64,000 nt of DNA from Candidatus Gemmiger stercorigallinarum (lineage in GTDB: Bacteria > Bacillota > Clostridia > Oscillospirales > Ruminococcaceae): the NCBI GenBank assembly GCA_019119495.1, contig DWWX01000018.1:43018-107017 (forward strand), read 5' to 3'. Within the stretch, counting starts at the first letter, position 1; every line of letters begins with the position of its first letter. Made by a program: the position numbers and the translations under genes. Positions 41,701 through 50,540 of this stretch are shown here, in pieces. Below the pieces are notes generated by a model, which searched no databases, was not told the DNA's origin, and saw only the letters and a program-made list of their open reading frames with translations.

Positions 41701-43443
41701 TCACCGACGCAGGCTGCCCGGAAAAGGGATGGTGTGCCCCTCCTCATCAGCAAAAGGACCAAAGTGTAATTTACTATCCATAGAGCAGGTCGTGTACTTC
41801 CTCTGACCGGCTAAATTCAGAAAGGCAACTGTGGGCTGCGGAGAAAAGTCCAAGCACCAGGCAAAGCGGGAATCAGACAGTGGTGTAACCTGTGAAACAA
41901 AGAGATCAATGAAATCCTCGCTTACCAGACCGTCATGCATTTCAACTGCTTCGCACAACGCTGCCTCAATGGCTTCCATATCCAGGCGTCCGGGATTGTA
42001 GTCCTCTGAAGCAATTTGAGCTTTGCTCTGACGAAGGGCCTCCATCTGCTGCTGAATTTCTATGGTCCGCTGGAGGAACTTATCCTGCTCAATCTCTCCA
42101 CGGGCACGGACCACAACCAAGTCATCCAGCTGTTGTTGGAGCAACTGAATAGAATCATCTTTCGCTTTCATCAAATCTGCTCGACGATCTGCGTCTGGCT
42201 TGTAGCAAGCATCCAGCATTTTGCAGGTCTGGAGGACGATTTCTCTTTGGTCTCCCCATACCCTCTCAAATATTTTGGAGGCCATCAGTTCCAGCTTGCT
42301 TTGTCCAACCGGCTTGATCTCACAGATAGGTGTTGGATTGCCTTGTTCATTCTGAAGGCGGATGCGGGGGGTATCATGGTGCCGCTTGCATTCATATCCA
42401 TAGATAGGCTTTCCTGCATTATTGGTTCTCCAACGATGTCGAAGCATGGGAGAACCACAACGACACCTCATTTTTCTGCCCCACACATTTTGAGCCTGCT
42501 GAATACCAAAACTCCGTGTACGGCCTTTCTCATCCGTCAGCCGTTTGGTCCTACTGCGACGAATGGCGTTACACCGCTCGTACTGTTCCTCCGAGATGAT
42601 CTGAGGGAAGCCACCTTTTACATAGACAAACTCGCTCTCGTCACGCTTGATTCTCTTTTGCTCCAAATAGTTATTGGAATAGGACTGACAGTAAACTGTG
42701 TACCCCAGATAGTTTTTGCGCTTGATGATCTTTGATACTTTTCCGGCATCCCACTTGACCTTACCTACTCCGTTTTTGCGGCCAAGGCGGGTTAGCTCTT
42801 TTGCTACTAAGGTTTCCCCCATGCCGGAATCATAGAGGTCAAAAATCATTTTTACGGTTTCCGCTTGATCGGGATCAATTTCAAACTGCTTGGTGAGTTT
42901 GTTTCTGGTATATCCGAAAATGTTCCCGTTTCCATAGAGGACGCCTTTTTCGCGGCTGACCCGTTGTCCTGCAAGAGAGCGTTCACTGATTTTGCGGCTT
43001 TCTTCCTGTGCCATAGTAGCCATAATGGTCAGTCGCAGCTCGCCATCACCGTCAAGAGTCCAAATGTTATCATTCACAAAATAGACTTCAATTCCCATGG
43101 CGGCGAGTTGGCGAACACAGACCAGTGCATCTACCGTGTTTCTGGCGAAGCGGCAGACCTCGCGAGTGACGATCAAATCGAATTTATGCTGTTTGGCATC
43201 CTCCATCATCTGCATAAAAGCATCCCGCTTATAGACCTGGGTTCCGGTAATGCCTTGGTCAATGTAGCGGCTGATGACATTCCACTGGGGATGAAAACGA
43301 GCAACATCATCATACCATTGCATCTGATTCTGAAGGGCTTTGACCTGGGCCTCGTGTTCTGTTGAGGCACGGCCATATATAACTGCCCGGCAGGGTTTGT
43401 CCCGGAAAGAACGGGACAATGAGTACGGAGACATATTGTACAT
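41701..43443 (-). CDS. Large serine recombinase (element integrase)
   Basis: 580 residues; AAAGGAGG upstream. An N-terminal resolvase domain has the catalytic Ser in YGRASTEHE (Ser27) and the downstream Arg-rich RFARN motif. A recombinase domain (about 170-290) and a zinc ribbon (CRCGSPML...CKRHH, about 340-370) follow, and a coiled-coil segment (about 415-470) lies in the C-terminal part. This is the TndX/TnpX-like class that integrates and excises ICEs site-specifically. It stands at the element's left end, as expected for an integrase next to its att site. Confidence 0.95.
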   Translation of the reverse strand: MYNMSPYSLSRSFRDKPCRAVIYGRASTEHEAQVKALQNQMQWYDDVARFHPQWNVISRYIDQGITGTQVYKRDAFMQMMEDAKQHKFDLIVTREVCRFARNTVDALVCVRQLAAMGIEVYFVNDNIWTLDGDGELRLTIMATMAQEESRKISERSLAGQRVSREKGVLYGNGNIFGYTRNKLTKQFEIDPDQAETVKMIFDLYDSGMGETLVAKELTRLGRKNGVGKVKWDAGKVSKIIKRKNYLGYTVYCQSYSNNYLEQKRIKRDESEFVYVKGGFPQIISEEQYERCNAIRRSRTKRLTDEKGRTRSFGIQQAQNVWGRKMRCRCGSPMLRHRWRTNNAGKPIYGYECKRHHDTPRIRLQNEQGNPTPICEIKPVGQSKLELMASKIFERVWGDQREIVLQTCKMLDACYKPDADRRADLMKAKDDSIQLLQQQLDDLVVVRARGEIEQDKFLQRTIEIQQQMEALRQSKAQIASEDYNPGRLDMEAIEAALCEAVEMHDGLVSEDFIDLFVSQVTPLSDSRFAWCLDFSPQPTVAFLNLAGQRKYTTCSMDSKLHFGPFADEEGHTIPFPGSLRR

Positions 43444-43564
43444 AGCATCTTCCTCCTTTATGGCTTCTGATTTGTTCTGACAAGGCGAGAATACCCGAAA
43501 ACAACAGAATCAGCAATGATACGGACGCTGGCCTGATATCCTTGACAACTTGCCGGAAAAGTGT

Positions 43565-43687
43565 TCACTTTTGCGGATAGGTTTGCTTGACATTCAGATA
43601 GGTTGCCTCGTTGACAAGGCCCTTCTTGTAGAGCATATCAATCAGCTTTAAGCACACATAGGTGCGGTCAATAATCGATTCTTTCAT
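43565..43687 (-). CDS. Small ICE protein, 40 aa
   Basis: 40 residues (MKESIIDRTYVCLKLIDM..., ending TYPQK). Its start overlaps the end of the MobC-like gene by 20 bases. The short helical sequence, with a KGLVNEATYLNVK C-terminal half resembling SHOCT-like segments, fits small conserved ORFs seen beside integrases in clostridial conjugative elements. The function is unknown. Confidence 0.7.
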   Translation of the reverse strand: MKESIIDRTYVCLKLIDMLYKKGLVNEATYLNVKQTYPQK

Positions 43688-44051
43688 GGATCATATCCTC
43701 CGGTAATTGATATTGCTGCGGTAACGCCGCAAGCCGAATTTTTTGGAGTGTTAACGCTGTAAGGCTGGACAATGTATAATATTCCACCGGATTAAGAGTA
43801 GATGTTCCACCTTTAGCGGCTCGCGCTGCCAAAGTATCGATACTGTGCCGAAGGGATGATAGCTCGTCCAACAGAGATAAATAGTCTGCTGGTGGAAGCT
43901 CAACGGGGCGAATTTGTTTGACCAGATTGCGGATATACGCACCTCTTGACGGTGCGCCAACCCTCCGGACCTGACGATCCAGATCCGCCAAATCATCTTC
44001 CGTGAAGCGCACATAAGCCACTTTTGTTGCGCAGACATCCTTTTTGTTCAT
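43668..44051 (-). CDS. mobC: MobC-like mobilisation accessory protein
   Basis: 127 residues. The N-terminus (YVRFTEDDLADLDRQVRRVG, then SRGAYIRNLVKQI) is a ribbon-helix-helix segment of the plasmid/ICE MobC family, which binds oriT with the relaxase. Its start overlaps the preceding zinc-ribbon gene by four bases. It is unusual in lying about 14 kb from the only relaxase gene (58198-59610). Confidence 0.8.
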   Translation of the reverse strand: MNKKDVCATKVAYVRFTEDDLADLDRQVRRVGAPSRGAYIRNLVKQIRPVELPPADYLSLLDELSSLRHSIDTLAARAAKGGTSTLNPVEYYTLSSLTALTLQKIRLAALPQQYQLPEDMIHERIDY

Positions 44052-44275
44052 GGCGTCGCCTCATTACCTGAATGGCGCTGCGGAACTTTGCGAGGAGCGA
44101 CGATATAGTCATATCCACTGCGAATTCCACAATAAGTACAGGTATCTTTCACAAATTGGTAGCGAGCTGCGCGTTTGATTCTTATAGTGGGAACATTATA
44201 AAAAGCACTGGCACAGGCTGCGCACAGGCAAATCAGCTGCGGCTCCTGCTGCTTGGGTTCGGTTTTGTAATCCAT
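44048..44275 (-). CDS. Small zinc-ribbon protein
   Basis: 75 residues from the ATG at 44275 (AGGAG upstream). Two Cys pairs (CLCAAC and CTYCG) about 30 residues apart predict a zinc ribbon. It is coupled to mobC by an ATGA overlap and probably belongs to the mobilisation operon; its role is unknown. Confidence 0.75.
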   Translation of the reverse strand: MDYKTEPKQQEPQLICLCAACASAFYNVPTIRIKRAARYQFVKDTCTYCGIRSGYDYIVAPRKVPQRHSGNEATP

Positions 44276-44407
44276 GGCCGTTTCTCTCCTATGATTATGT
44301 GTATTCAAAGTCTGAGCGGCCTTGGTGCCCTTCCCTGGCACTTGTACCTCTCACTTGTAGGCCACGGCAGAGGGCGTTTGTTGCGTATATCTGAATTTTT
44401 TGTTGAA

Positions 44408-44436
44408 AAGCCCCTATCATCGTTCGATAGGGGCTT
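44408..44436. terminator. Hairpin terminator
   Basis: AAGCCCCTATC / GATAGGGGCTT with a six-base loop. It lies between the leftward mob operon and the rightward MerR operon. Confidence 0.65.
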
Positions 44437-44494
44437 CACTATAGGCAGATGAAACTCGTTGTAGTTATAAAAAACAAAATTTTTTCTTTCCCTA

Positions 44495-44524
44495 TTGACT
44501 GCACGGCTCGTGCAGCTGTAACCT
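44495..44524 (+). promoter_or_regulatory. MerR-type autoregulated promoter
   Basis: TTGACT and TAACCT are 18 bp apart. The spacer region holds the perfect dyad CTGCACG-GCT-CGTGCAG (44499-44515), the typical position for MerR-family operators. Confidence 0.65.
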
Positions 44525-44548
44525 TTGCTTGTAGGGTGGTGATGAATA

Positions 44549-45607
44549 ATGAAAACACTCCATGAAGTAACTCAAATCGTTGGAATGACGCGCCGCGTTA
44601 TTCAGGAATATGAGAAAGCTGGCCTAGCTACTGCGCCGACAGCCACAAATAAATATGGTCACCTATTATATGCCGATAAAGAAATAGATCGACTGTGGCA
44701 AATACGCTTTTATCGGGAACTGGGCTACGGAAAAAACGAGATGAAGGCTGTGTTTAATAACCCTCACTATAATCGAAAAGAAGCCCTTTCTTTTCAAATA
44801 GCTCAACTGGAAAAGAAAAAGAAGCATCTTGAAAGTTTGATTGAAACAGCAAATTTTTTGAAAGAAATGGATGTTCCAATATCCGCAATTCGATTTGGTT
44901 CGCATGGATTGGAAAATCTACCATATGATACATTGGTTCCGGTAATTGTGGCAGCATTTAATGCAATGGATCTCAAGGAGCCTATGGATCAGTCTTTTGT
45001 GGCCGCATTAACAGAAGAAGATGAAAATTATTGGTTTGAGACCCTTGACAAGGTAATGGTATTCTTTAAGGAAGATAGTCCCTATGATGATGACAGTGTA
45101 CAGGTACAGATTTGTGCTTTACACCATATAACCGCAAAAGTGCTCTCGGATTCTATTTTTCTGTTCAAATGGAACAATCTTAATTTTGCGCCTGGGGCGG
45201 AAATTGCATCAGAAATCGATGATATTTATGGACCTGGCAGTGCTGAGTATTTGTTTCAAGCAACGTGTTATTACTGTACAAAGCATGAAGATAATCCCAC
45301 GGATCGGAACCTGATTGATGCATTGAATAACATCGAAAACTTAGGCAGGAAAAAATATACGACTGGCTCCGAAGAAGTACAAGCTCAAGTTAAAAGGATA
45401 CATGAGTTCTTTTCAAACATACCTGCAATGTCGCAAGCGGCTCATCTGAGTTTATTGAATAACATTGGAAATATGTTTGGGAGCAACACATATAAAGAGC
45501 TTATCGATAACGGAGCAGAGCGCGGAGTCTCGTGGTTTATCTCCAGAGCCATTCAAATATATTGCACCCGGCTTAAAGAAAATGAATTTACGGAGGATAC
45601 AGTATGA
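44549..45607 (+). CDS. MerR-family regulator with large effector domain
   Basis: 352 residues. The N-terminal MerR HTH (LHEVTQIVGMTRRVIQEYEKAGL) and a coiled coil (about 75-108) are followed by a C-terminal region of about 240 residues, much longer than in simple MerR proteins and unlike known ligand-binding domains; it is acidic and helical. The next gene overlaps by four bases and encodes a small membrane protein, so the two likely work together. The stimulus is unknown. Confidence 0.85.
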   Translation: MKTLHEVTQIVGMTRRVIQEYEKAGLATAPTATNKYGHLLYADKEIDRLWQIRFYRELGYGKNEMKAVFNNPHYNRKEALSFQIAQLEKKKKHLESLIETANFLKEMDVPISAIRFGSHGLENLPYDTLVPVIVAAFNAMDLKEPMDQSFVAALTEEDENYWFETLDKVMVFFKEDSPYDDDSVQVQICALHHITAKVLSDSIFLFKWNNLNFAPGAEIASEIDDIYGPGSAEYLFQATCYYCTKHEDNPTDRNLIDALNNIENLGRKKYTTGSEEVQAQVKRIHEFFSNIPAMSQAAHLSLLNNIGNMFGSNTYKELIDNGAERGVSWFISRAIQIYCTRLKENEFTEDTV

Positions 45608-46014
45608 ATAACATAGCTGAGGAAATATATGATCTGGTTAATACCACTGGCAAATCGGCTCCTGATATGACGAAAGCCCTAAAAAATATTGGCGATGGCG
45701 ATATGCAACAAGGCATAAAAAAGTTATCCGACTTCTTCTCGGCCACAGCCAAAGAAATCGGCCTTGAACGTGGATTGAAATTGGGAGAACAACGCGGCTG
45801 GATCAAGGGGTTACTCACTACATTAGGAATTGTCTCACTTGCTGCTGGTGGCGTGTATATTAAGGAGAAATATGCCGCATTTAAGCGCAAGAAAGCATTA
45901 GAGCAAGAAGGACAAGTAATTCTTGCTGCAATTAAAGAAACGATTCCATCGGCAACGGAAACAACCACCACAGATATATCTGATTCTGAACGGGACAACA
46001 ACACCAGTGAATAA
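45604..46014 (+). CDS. Small single-pass membrane protein
   Basis: 136 residues. One hydrophobic helix (about residues 66-87, GLLTTLGIVSLAAGGVYI) separates a helical N-terminal half from an acidic Thr/Ser-rich tail. It is translationally coupled to the MerR-type regulator. It belongs to no family I recognise. Confidence 0.7.
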   Translation: MNNIAEEIYDLVNTTGKSAPDMTKALKNIGDGDMQQGIKKLSDFFSATAKEIGLERGLKLGEQRGWIKGLLTTLGIVSLAAGGVYIKEKYAAFKRKKALEQEGQVILAAIKETIPSATETTTTDISDSERDNNTSE

Positions 46015-46132
46015 ATATTGAATGGCATGAGTTGCTGGGGGTGTATATGCTTATATAAAGCGCATCAAGTTGGTAACCAAGATAAGTTGGCAGATATGGA
46101 TACCGCATAGCGGTAAGAAAGGAGGTGTAATC

Positions 46133-46315
46133 ATGGGAGCAAGGTTCCCGGAGGTTGACTGGTATTGTGACCGTTGCAATGCTTACCTAAATGTACAGCC
46201 CGGATTTGATGACCATCATTATGTGTGGAAATGCACAGAATGCGGTCATAAAAACAGTATTTCCGCAGACTCCATTTATGAATCTGAAGAAGAATTCAGA
46301 AATTACAGTAAATAA
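46133..46315 (+). CDS. Small zinc-ribbon protein
   Basis: 60 residues from the ATG at 46133 (AAAGGAGGTG upstream). Paired CDRC and CTEC motifs separated by about 20 residues predict a zinc ribbon. Comparable short proteins are common in clostridial mobile elements. A terminator follows. Confidence 0.75.
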   Translation: MGARFPEVDWYCDRCNAYLNVQPGFDDHHYVWKCTECGHKNSISADSIYESEEEFRNYSK

Positions 46316-46332
46316 TAGATTTTTCCCAAAAA

Positions 46333-46380
46333 GGACGCATCACCTAACAGTCATACGCTGTTGGGTGATGCGTCCTTTTT
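46333..46380. terminator. Bidirectional terminator
   Basis: GGACGCATCACC / GGTGATGCGTCC with TTTTT on the plus strand and AAAA before it, between convergent genes. Confidence 0.88.
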
Positions 46381-46386
46381 GTAGTT

Positions 46387-46860
46387 TTATGAATTGTGGA
46401 GCATTATAATGCTCTGTATTTTTTTTATCTTTCGCGAAATTGTAGACCGGTTCACGCCCTGTAGACGAGCAATTTCAGCGGCGGAGAAGCCTTCGTAAAG
46501 AAGGCGAGCGATTTCTTCCAAATCCTTCGGCAACACAGAAAGAAATTCCTTTACCTCAAGATTAAACTGTACTCGATCCATGTTGTCGCCTTCATAGTAG
46601 CCCCCCATCCCCTCCGGGTCCTGAGCTTCCAGGGAGCAATGACGGCGGGTCTGTGCATGGTTGTTATTGTACTCACAGCGGTCAAGCTCCTGTAATTCAG
46701 CAAGCCAGCGGCTCCCCAGGCCAGCAACATCGGCAGGGCCAAAAACCAGTGTAGAGCTTGTCCCGTCTGCAAAGCGATAGATGTAGGTGTCGTGTTGGAT
46801 AGTGGGAGTCCCCAAAAATTCATTTTTCTTGGTGACAGTAGATTTCTGTTTGTTCTTCAT
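46387..46860 (-). CDS. Sigma-70 region-4-like HTH protein
   Basis: 157 residues from the ATG at 46860. The C-terminal 45 residues form a sigma-region-4-type HTH (YEGFSAAEIARLQGVNRSTISRK). The N-terminal part has no sigma region 2, so it is probably a DNA-binding regulator related to ICE sigma-like proteins rather than a full sigma factor. Its ribosome binding site is buried in a leader hairpin (see findings). Confidence 0.75.
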   Translation of the reverse strand: MKNKQKSTVTKKNEFLGTPTIQHDTYIYRFADGTSSTLVFGPADVAGLGSRWLAELQELDRCEYNNNHAQTRRHCSLEAQDPEGMGGYYEGDNMDRVQFNLEVKEFLSVLPKDLEEIARLLYEGFSAAEIARLQGVNRSTISRKIKKIQSIIMLHNS

Positions 46861-46863
46861 AAT

Positions 46864-46900
46864 GTGTCCTTTCCGCCCGAAGCTAGGTACGGAAGGACAC
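46864..46900 (-). promoter_or_regulatory. Hairpin sequestering the ribosome binding site
   Basis: On the minus strand GTGTCCTTCCG pairs with CGGAAAGGACAC (one bulged A) just before the ATG at 46860; the AAAGGA site lies in the stem. Confidence 0.55.
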
Positions 46901-46934
46901 AAAAAGAGCCTGTGGCGTAAGATGACCACAGGCT
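46901..46934 (-). terminator. Terminator or attenuator in leader
   Basis: On the minus strand AGCCTGTGG / CCACAGGCT followed by CTTTTT, between the 46-aa gene and the sigma-like gene. It could end the upstream transcript or attenuate the downstream one. Confidence 0.65.
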
Positions 46935-47146
46935 TTAGGCTGAAAAAAGCGCACAAAGCTGCGGTGGGAGCATCTTCGCCCGAAAAGCAACCTTCATCGT
47001 TGCGTCTTCGAACTCTTATGCGTCCCTCCGCCCTTATAGCGCTATTCGGACTATGAGAGAGTGATAATTGTGTTAGGTGAGGTAACCCCTGAAGGGGGAT
47101 GGGCAGGCGTATTAGCTAATACATCGCTGCCCATCGATTTCAAATC

Positions 47147-47287
47147 TTACTTTTTCTTGCCAGGTTTGGTTTGCGCCAAAGCACTGCCTGCGACGGATTT
47201 CGATTTGCTGCTATAGCGACCATCTTTGAGAATCTGACTCGCCTTGGTAGCCACCGCCTTGGAAGTCTGCTTCCTGTTGCTTGCCAT
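47147..47287 (-). CDS. Small basic protein, 46 aa
   Basis: 46 residues from an ATG behind GGAGGTG. It is rich in Lys, Ser and Ala, with a C-terminal GSALAQTKPGKKK. The pattern (SKAVATKASQILKDGRYS, then SVAGSALAQ) matches short conserved proteins of mobile elements and phages whose function is unknown. A nucleic-acid-binding role is a guess from charge. Confidence 0.7.
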   Translation of the reverse strand: MASNRKQTSKAVATKASQILKDGRYSSKSKSVAGSALAQTKPGKKK

Positions 47288-47365
47288 GCCGTTCACCTCC
47301 TTAACTTTTATTGGAGTGGATTTATGAGTGTTTACAAATTAAATTGCATGGATTAGTTGATTTTT

Positions 47366-47384
47366 GCATATTTTTGTAATATGC
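47366..47384. promoter_or_regulatory. Dyad in the promoter region of the defence train
   Basis: GCATATT-N5-AATATGC is a perfect 7-bp dyad in A+T-rich DNA about 160 bp upstream of the FW-domain gene. A clear -35/-10 pair could not be fixed. Confidence 0.45.
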
Positions 47385-47540
47385 TAAAAATACAATTCCT
47401 AGCAATGTATCTTGGGACCACTCTTCGTCCTTCCGAATGCATTATCGCACCACAAAATGAGACGCGCAGCCGGTCGAACATGAGACAGATGAGACAAAAC
47501 ATGGGACAGATTTAATTGCATATGATAAGGAGAATTAGAT

Positions 47541-48413
47541 GTGCTGGTAAAGACATATTTTGAGCGGCTATACACGCACATGCGGGAGGAGCTTTACTAT
47601 CCAAACAGAAAGAATAGCGGTATATTTGTCGTGCGTTGCTTCTGCGCAGCAGGCAGCAACTATTTCCCATTTAAAAAAGGAAAACGGTACACCTCCAAGG
47701 ATGTACCGTTGCCGAGAAAACTTTATGATGGCAGTCGAACTATGACGACGGATATAAAGGCATCTTTCCATCCATTTGACGATGCCGGCCTTACCGCTTT
47801 TTATAAGGAGAACATAGAAGATGATAAAACACGCAATGTGATGCTTGCATTCGGCATTTCTCCAACTATGGAAGAGAATAAGGATTGTCTGTGCAGAGCA
47901 TTGTCGATTCAGTTCAGAATGTTTGTGGGAAGTAACTCTGATGAGGTCGATGACATTGTAGCGATAGAATATCAAAAACTGCTTGCAGAACCAAAAGATG
48001 AAGAAACAAAATTGCATCAACCTGCGGGAATTTTGTATCCAGGAGATCAGATTTGTTTCAAGTCTAAGAACAGGCCAACTTATCAAGTGAATATATATGA
48101 GAAGTTTCAACACACATGGGAATTTGAAAATGCTGGCACACAGGTGTGGCGTGGACGAAGATTATTCTTTTCCAATCACGAAGACGTCCGACCGAAAGCA
48201 GAAACAAATTATATTGATATACCAGACACGCCTCCGCATAAGAGCGTAAAAATAACCGTGAGCATAGATGCTCGCGGCTTTGAGGGAAAATCGGAATGCA
48301 GATGGATTATGGTAGACAGTGATAACAATGATTGCTTTCCGAACAGCAACATATTCATATTTGTAGTTAGCACAAAAATGGATTATCAGGGACAGACGGA
48401 GGTAACACAGTGA
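47541..48413 (+). CDS. NBR1 FW (Ig-like) domain protein heading defence operon
   Basis: 290 residues from a GTG behind AAGGAG; the ATG two bases earlier leads to a stop. The first 170 residues resemble nothing I can name, beyond a charged helical N-terminus. Residues about 185-285 fit the NBR1 'four tryptophan' Ig-like fold: TWEFENAGTQVWRGR, then an aromatic/proline series and a WIMVDSDNNDCF strand close to the end. In eukaryotes FW domains bind autophagy cargo; bacterial roles are poorly known. It overlaps the next HTH gene by four bases and leads into the type I R-M genes, so it may regulate or accompany the defence system. That is inference. Confidence 0.7.
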   Translation: MLVKTYFERLYTHMREELYYPNRKNSGIFVVRCFCAAGSNYFPFKKGKRYTSKDVPLPRKLYDGSRTMTTDIKASFHPFDDAGLTAFYKENIEDDKTRNVMLAFGISPTMEENKDCLCRALSIQFRMFVGSNSDEVDDIVAIEYQKLLAEPKDEETKLHQPAGILYPGDQICFKSKNRPTYQVNIYEKFQHTWEFENAGTQVWRGRRLFFSNHEDVRPKAETNYIDIPDTPPHKSVKITVSIDARGFEGKSECRWIMVDSDNNDCFPNSNIFIFVVSTKMDYQGQTEVTQ

Positions 48414-48619
48414 GTGAAGTCAACATCGAGAAATGGGTAACAGTGAAAGAAGTTCAGTCATATCTCGGAGTCGGCAGAGAAACAGTCCTTGCTTGGATTG
48501 CTAAGCGCAATATGCCTGCCTACAAGGTTGGGAGACTTTGGAAATTCAAATTGTCTGAGGTGGATGAGTGGATTCGTTCAGGTGGGGCGGCTGATGACAA
48601 CAGCAAAGAATCTGAATAA
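48410..48619 (+). CDS. Excisionase-like HTH protein
   Basis: 69 residues, GTG start overlapping the FW gene. It is nearly all a MerR-like/excisionase HTH_17 domain (VTVKEVQSYLGVGRETVLAWI, then PAYKVGRLWKFKLSEVDEWI). Such proteins often precede type I hsdM genes or act as Xis factors. Its place 97 bp ahead of hsdM suggests control of the restriction operon; a role in element excision is the alternative. Confidence 0.85.
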   Translation: MSEVNIEKWVTVKEVQSYLGVGRETVLAWIAKRNMPAYKVGRLWKFKLSEVDEWIRSGGAADDNSKESE

Positions 48620-48716
48620 GCCCCAATAATGTGCAGTATCGCTGATGAAATTTAAATGCGGAAGTGAACTTTATCGCATTGACTGAAAATATATAGGTCA
48701 GGAAAGGAAAACAAAT

Positions 48717-50540
48717 ATGGACAACCAAGTGCATAATCAAATAGTAAGTTTTATATGGGGGATTGCAGATGACTGTCTGCGTGATGTATATGTGCGCGGC
48801 AAATATCGTGATGTCATTCTCCCGATGACGGTTATCCGCCGTCTGGATGCCATGCTGGAAGAAACAAAACCGGCAGTATTGGCTATGAAGAAACAGCTTG
48901 ATGCAGCAAAAATCGATAACCAGTGGCCTGCGCTGTGTAATGCAGCGGGACAGGCTTTCTGCAATGCATCTCCCTTCCTGCTGAAGGATTTGACCAGTCG
49001 CGCCAAAGCGCAGACACTCAAAGCTGACTTCATTGCGTACCTTGATGGTTTTTCTCCCAATGTGCAGGTCATTCTGGATAAGTTCAAATTCCGAAATCAG
49101 ATTGATACGATGGTGGATGCGGATATTCTCGGTGCAGTCATTGAAAAGTTTACATCCTCTGACATTAACTTGAGTCCGAATCCTATTTACAAGGACGACG
49201 CGAAGACGATCCTCAAGCACCCTGGTCTTGATAACCACGGCATGGGTACTATTTTTGAGGAACTGATTCGGAAATTTAATGAAGAAAACAACGAGGAAGC
49301 CGGAGAACACTGGACGCCTCGTGATGTTGTCGAGCTCATGGCCGACCTTGTGTTCATACCGATTGCCGATAAAATCAAAGACGCCTCCTATTCCTGTTAT
49401 GACGGAGCCTGCGGTACCGGTGGTATGCTCACCGTCGCTCAGGATAGACTTTTGACGCTTGCTAAGAGGCGTGGCAAGGAAGTCGCGATCCATCTGTTCG
49501 GGCAGGAAATCAATCCGGAAACCTACGCGATCTGCAAAGCGGATATGCTGCTGAAGGGCGATGGTGAAGAAGCCGAGCATATCATGTACGGTTCCACACT
49601 TTCCGACGACCAGCACGCATCCCGCCAGTTTGACTTTATGCTTTCAAATCCGCCCTACGGCAAGAGTTGGAAAACTGACGCAGAGAAAATGGGGGGCAAA
49701 AAGGAGATCCTTGATACTCGTTTCAACACTTATCTCGAGGGCGGCGACAGCATGCAAATGCTTCCAAGTGTCAGAGATGGGCAGCTATTGTTCCTCCTAA
49801 ACAATGTGGCAAAGATGAAGAAAGATACACCTATTGGAAGTAGAATTGCAGAAGTTCACAACGGTTCCTCTTTGTTTACAGGTGATGCCGGTAGTGGGGA
49901 AAGTAATGCGAGAAGATACCTTTTTGAAAACGATCTTGTTGAGGCAATAATCGCTTTGCCAGACGGAATGTTTTATAACACCCCCCTCGGAACCTTCATT
50001 TGGGTATTAAGTAATAAAAAAAGTGATGAACGAAAGGGGAAAGTTCAGCTTATTGATGCCACAGAGATGAAGGCTTCAATGTGGAAGAACATGGGGAAGA
50101 AAAATGCTGAGTTGAACCCTGACATAAGAAAAGAAATCGTCCGCATTTTTATGGATATGGATGAGAGTAAAATCAGCCATATCTATAGGAATGAAGAATT
50201 TGGCCATTGGAGGATTACCGTTGTACATCCTCTGTATGATGAGAACGGAACTGTTATGAAGGATAAAAAAGGCAGAGTTCAAATTGACAAGGCTAAAACT
50301 GAAACAGAAATCGTTCCTTTCACATATCCCGGAGGAATCGAATCTTATATGAGAAAAGAAGTTCTTCCCTACACACCTGATGCATGGGTTGATGAGAAGA
50401 AAACGCAAGTTGGTTACGAACTCACTTTCACAAAATATTTCTTTGAGCCTCGTCCAATAAGAGATATCGATACAATTGCCGCAGATATCAATGATGTAAT
50501 AGGACAGATGTCAGGAGTATTAAGCGAGGTATTATCATGA
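48717..50540 (+). CDS. hsdM: Type I restriction-modification methyltransferase subunit
   Basis: 607 residues. An HsdM N-terminal helical domain (about 8-150) precedes an N6-adenine methyltransferase with AdoMet motif GACGTGGM (about 229) and the catalytic NPPY (about 310). With HsdS it methylates host DNA at the recognition site and forms the restriction complex with HsdR. The length is a little above the usual ~520. Its stop overlaps the hsdS start by four bases. Confidence 0.95.
   Translation: MDNQVHNQIVSFIWGIADDCLRDVYVRGKYRDVILPMTVIRRLDAMLEETKPAVLAMKKQLDAAKIDNQWPALCNAAGQAFCNASPFLLKDLTSRAKAQTLKADFIAYLDGFSPNVQVILDKFKFRNQIDTMVDADILGAVIEKFTSSDINLSPNPIYKDDAKTILKHPGLDNHGMGTIFEELIRKFNEENNEEAGEHWTPRDVVELMADLVFIPIADKIKDASYSCYDGACGTGGMLTVAQDRLLTLAKRRGKEVAIHLFGQEINPETYAICKADMLLKGDGEEAEHIMYGSTLSDDQHASRQFDFMLSNPPYGKSWKTDAEKMGGKKEILDTRFNTYLEGGDSMQMLPSVRDGQLLFLLNNVAKMKKDTPIGSRIAEVHNGSSLFTGDAGSGESNARRYLFENDLVEAIIALPDGMFYNTPLGTFIWVLSNKKSDERKGKVQLIDATEMKASMWKNMGKKNAELNPDIRKEIVRIFMDMDESKISHIYRNEEFGHWRITVVHPLYDENGTVMKDKKGRVQIDKAKTETEIVPFTYPGGIESYMRKEVLPYTPDAWVDEKKTQVGYELTFTKYFFEPRPIRDIDTIAADINDVIGQMSGVLSEVLS

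Noticed and set aside
46387..46860. Full ECF sigma factor
   Set aside because: Only a region-4-like HTH is visible; the N-terminal part lacks region 2.
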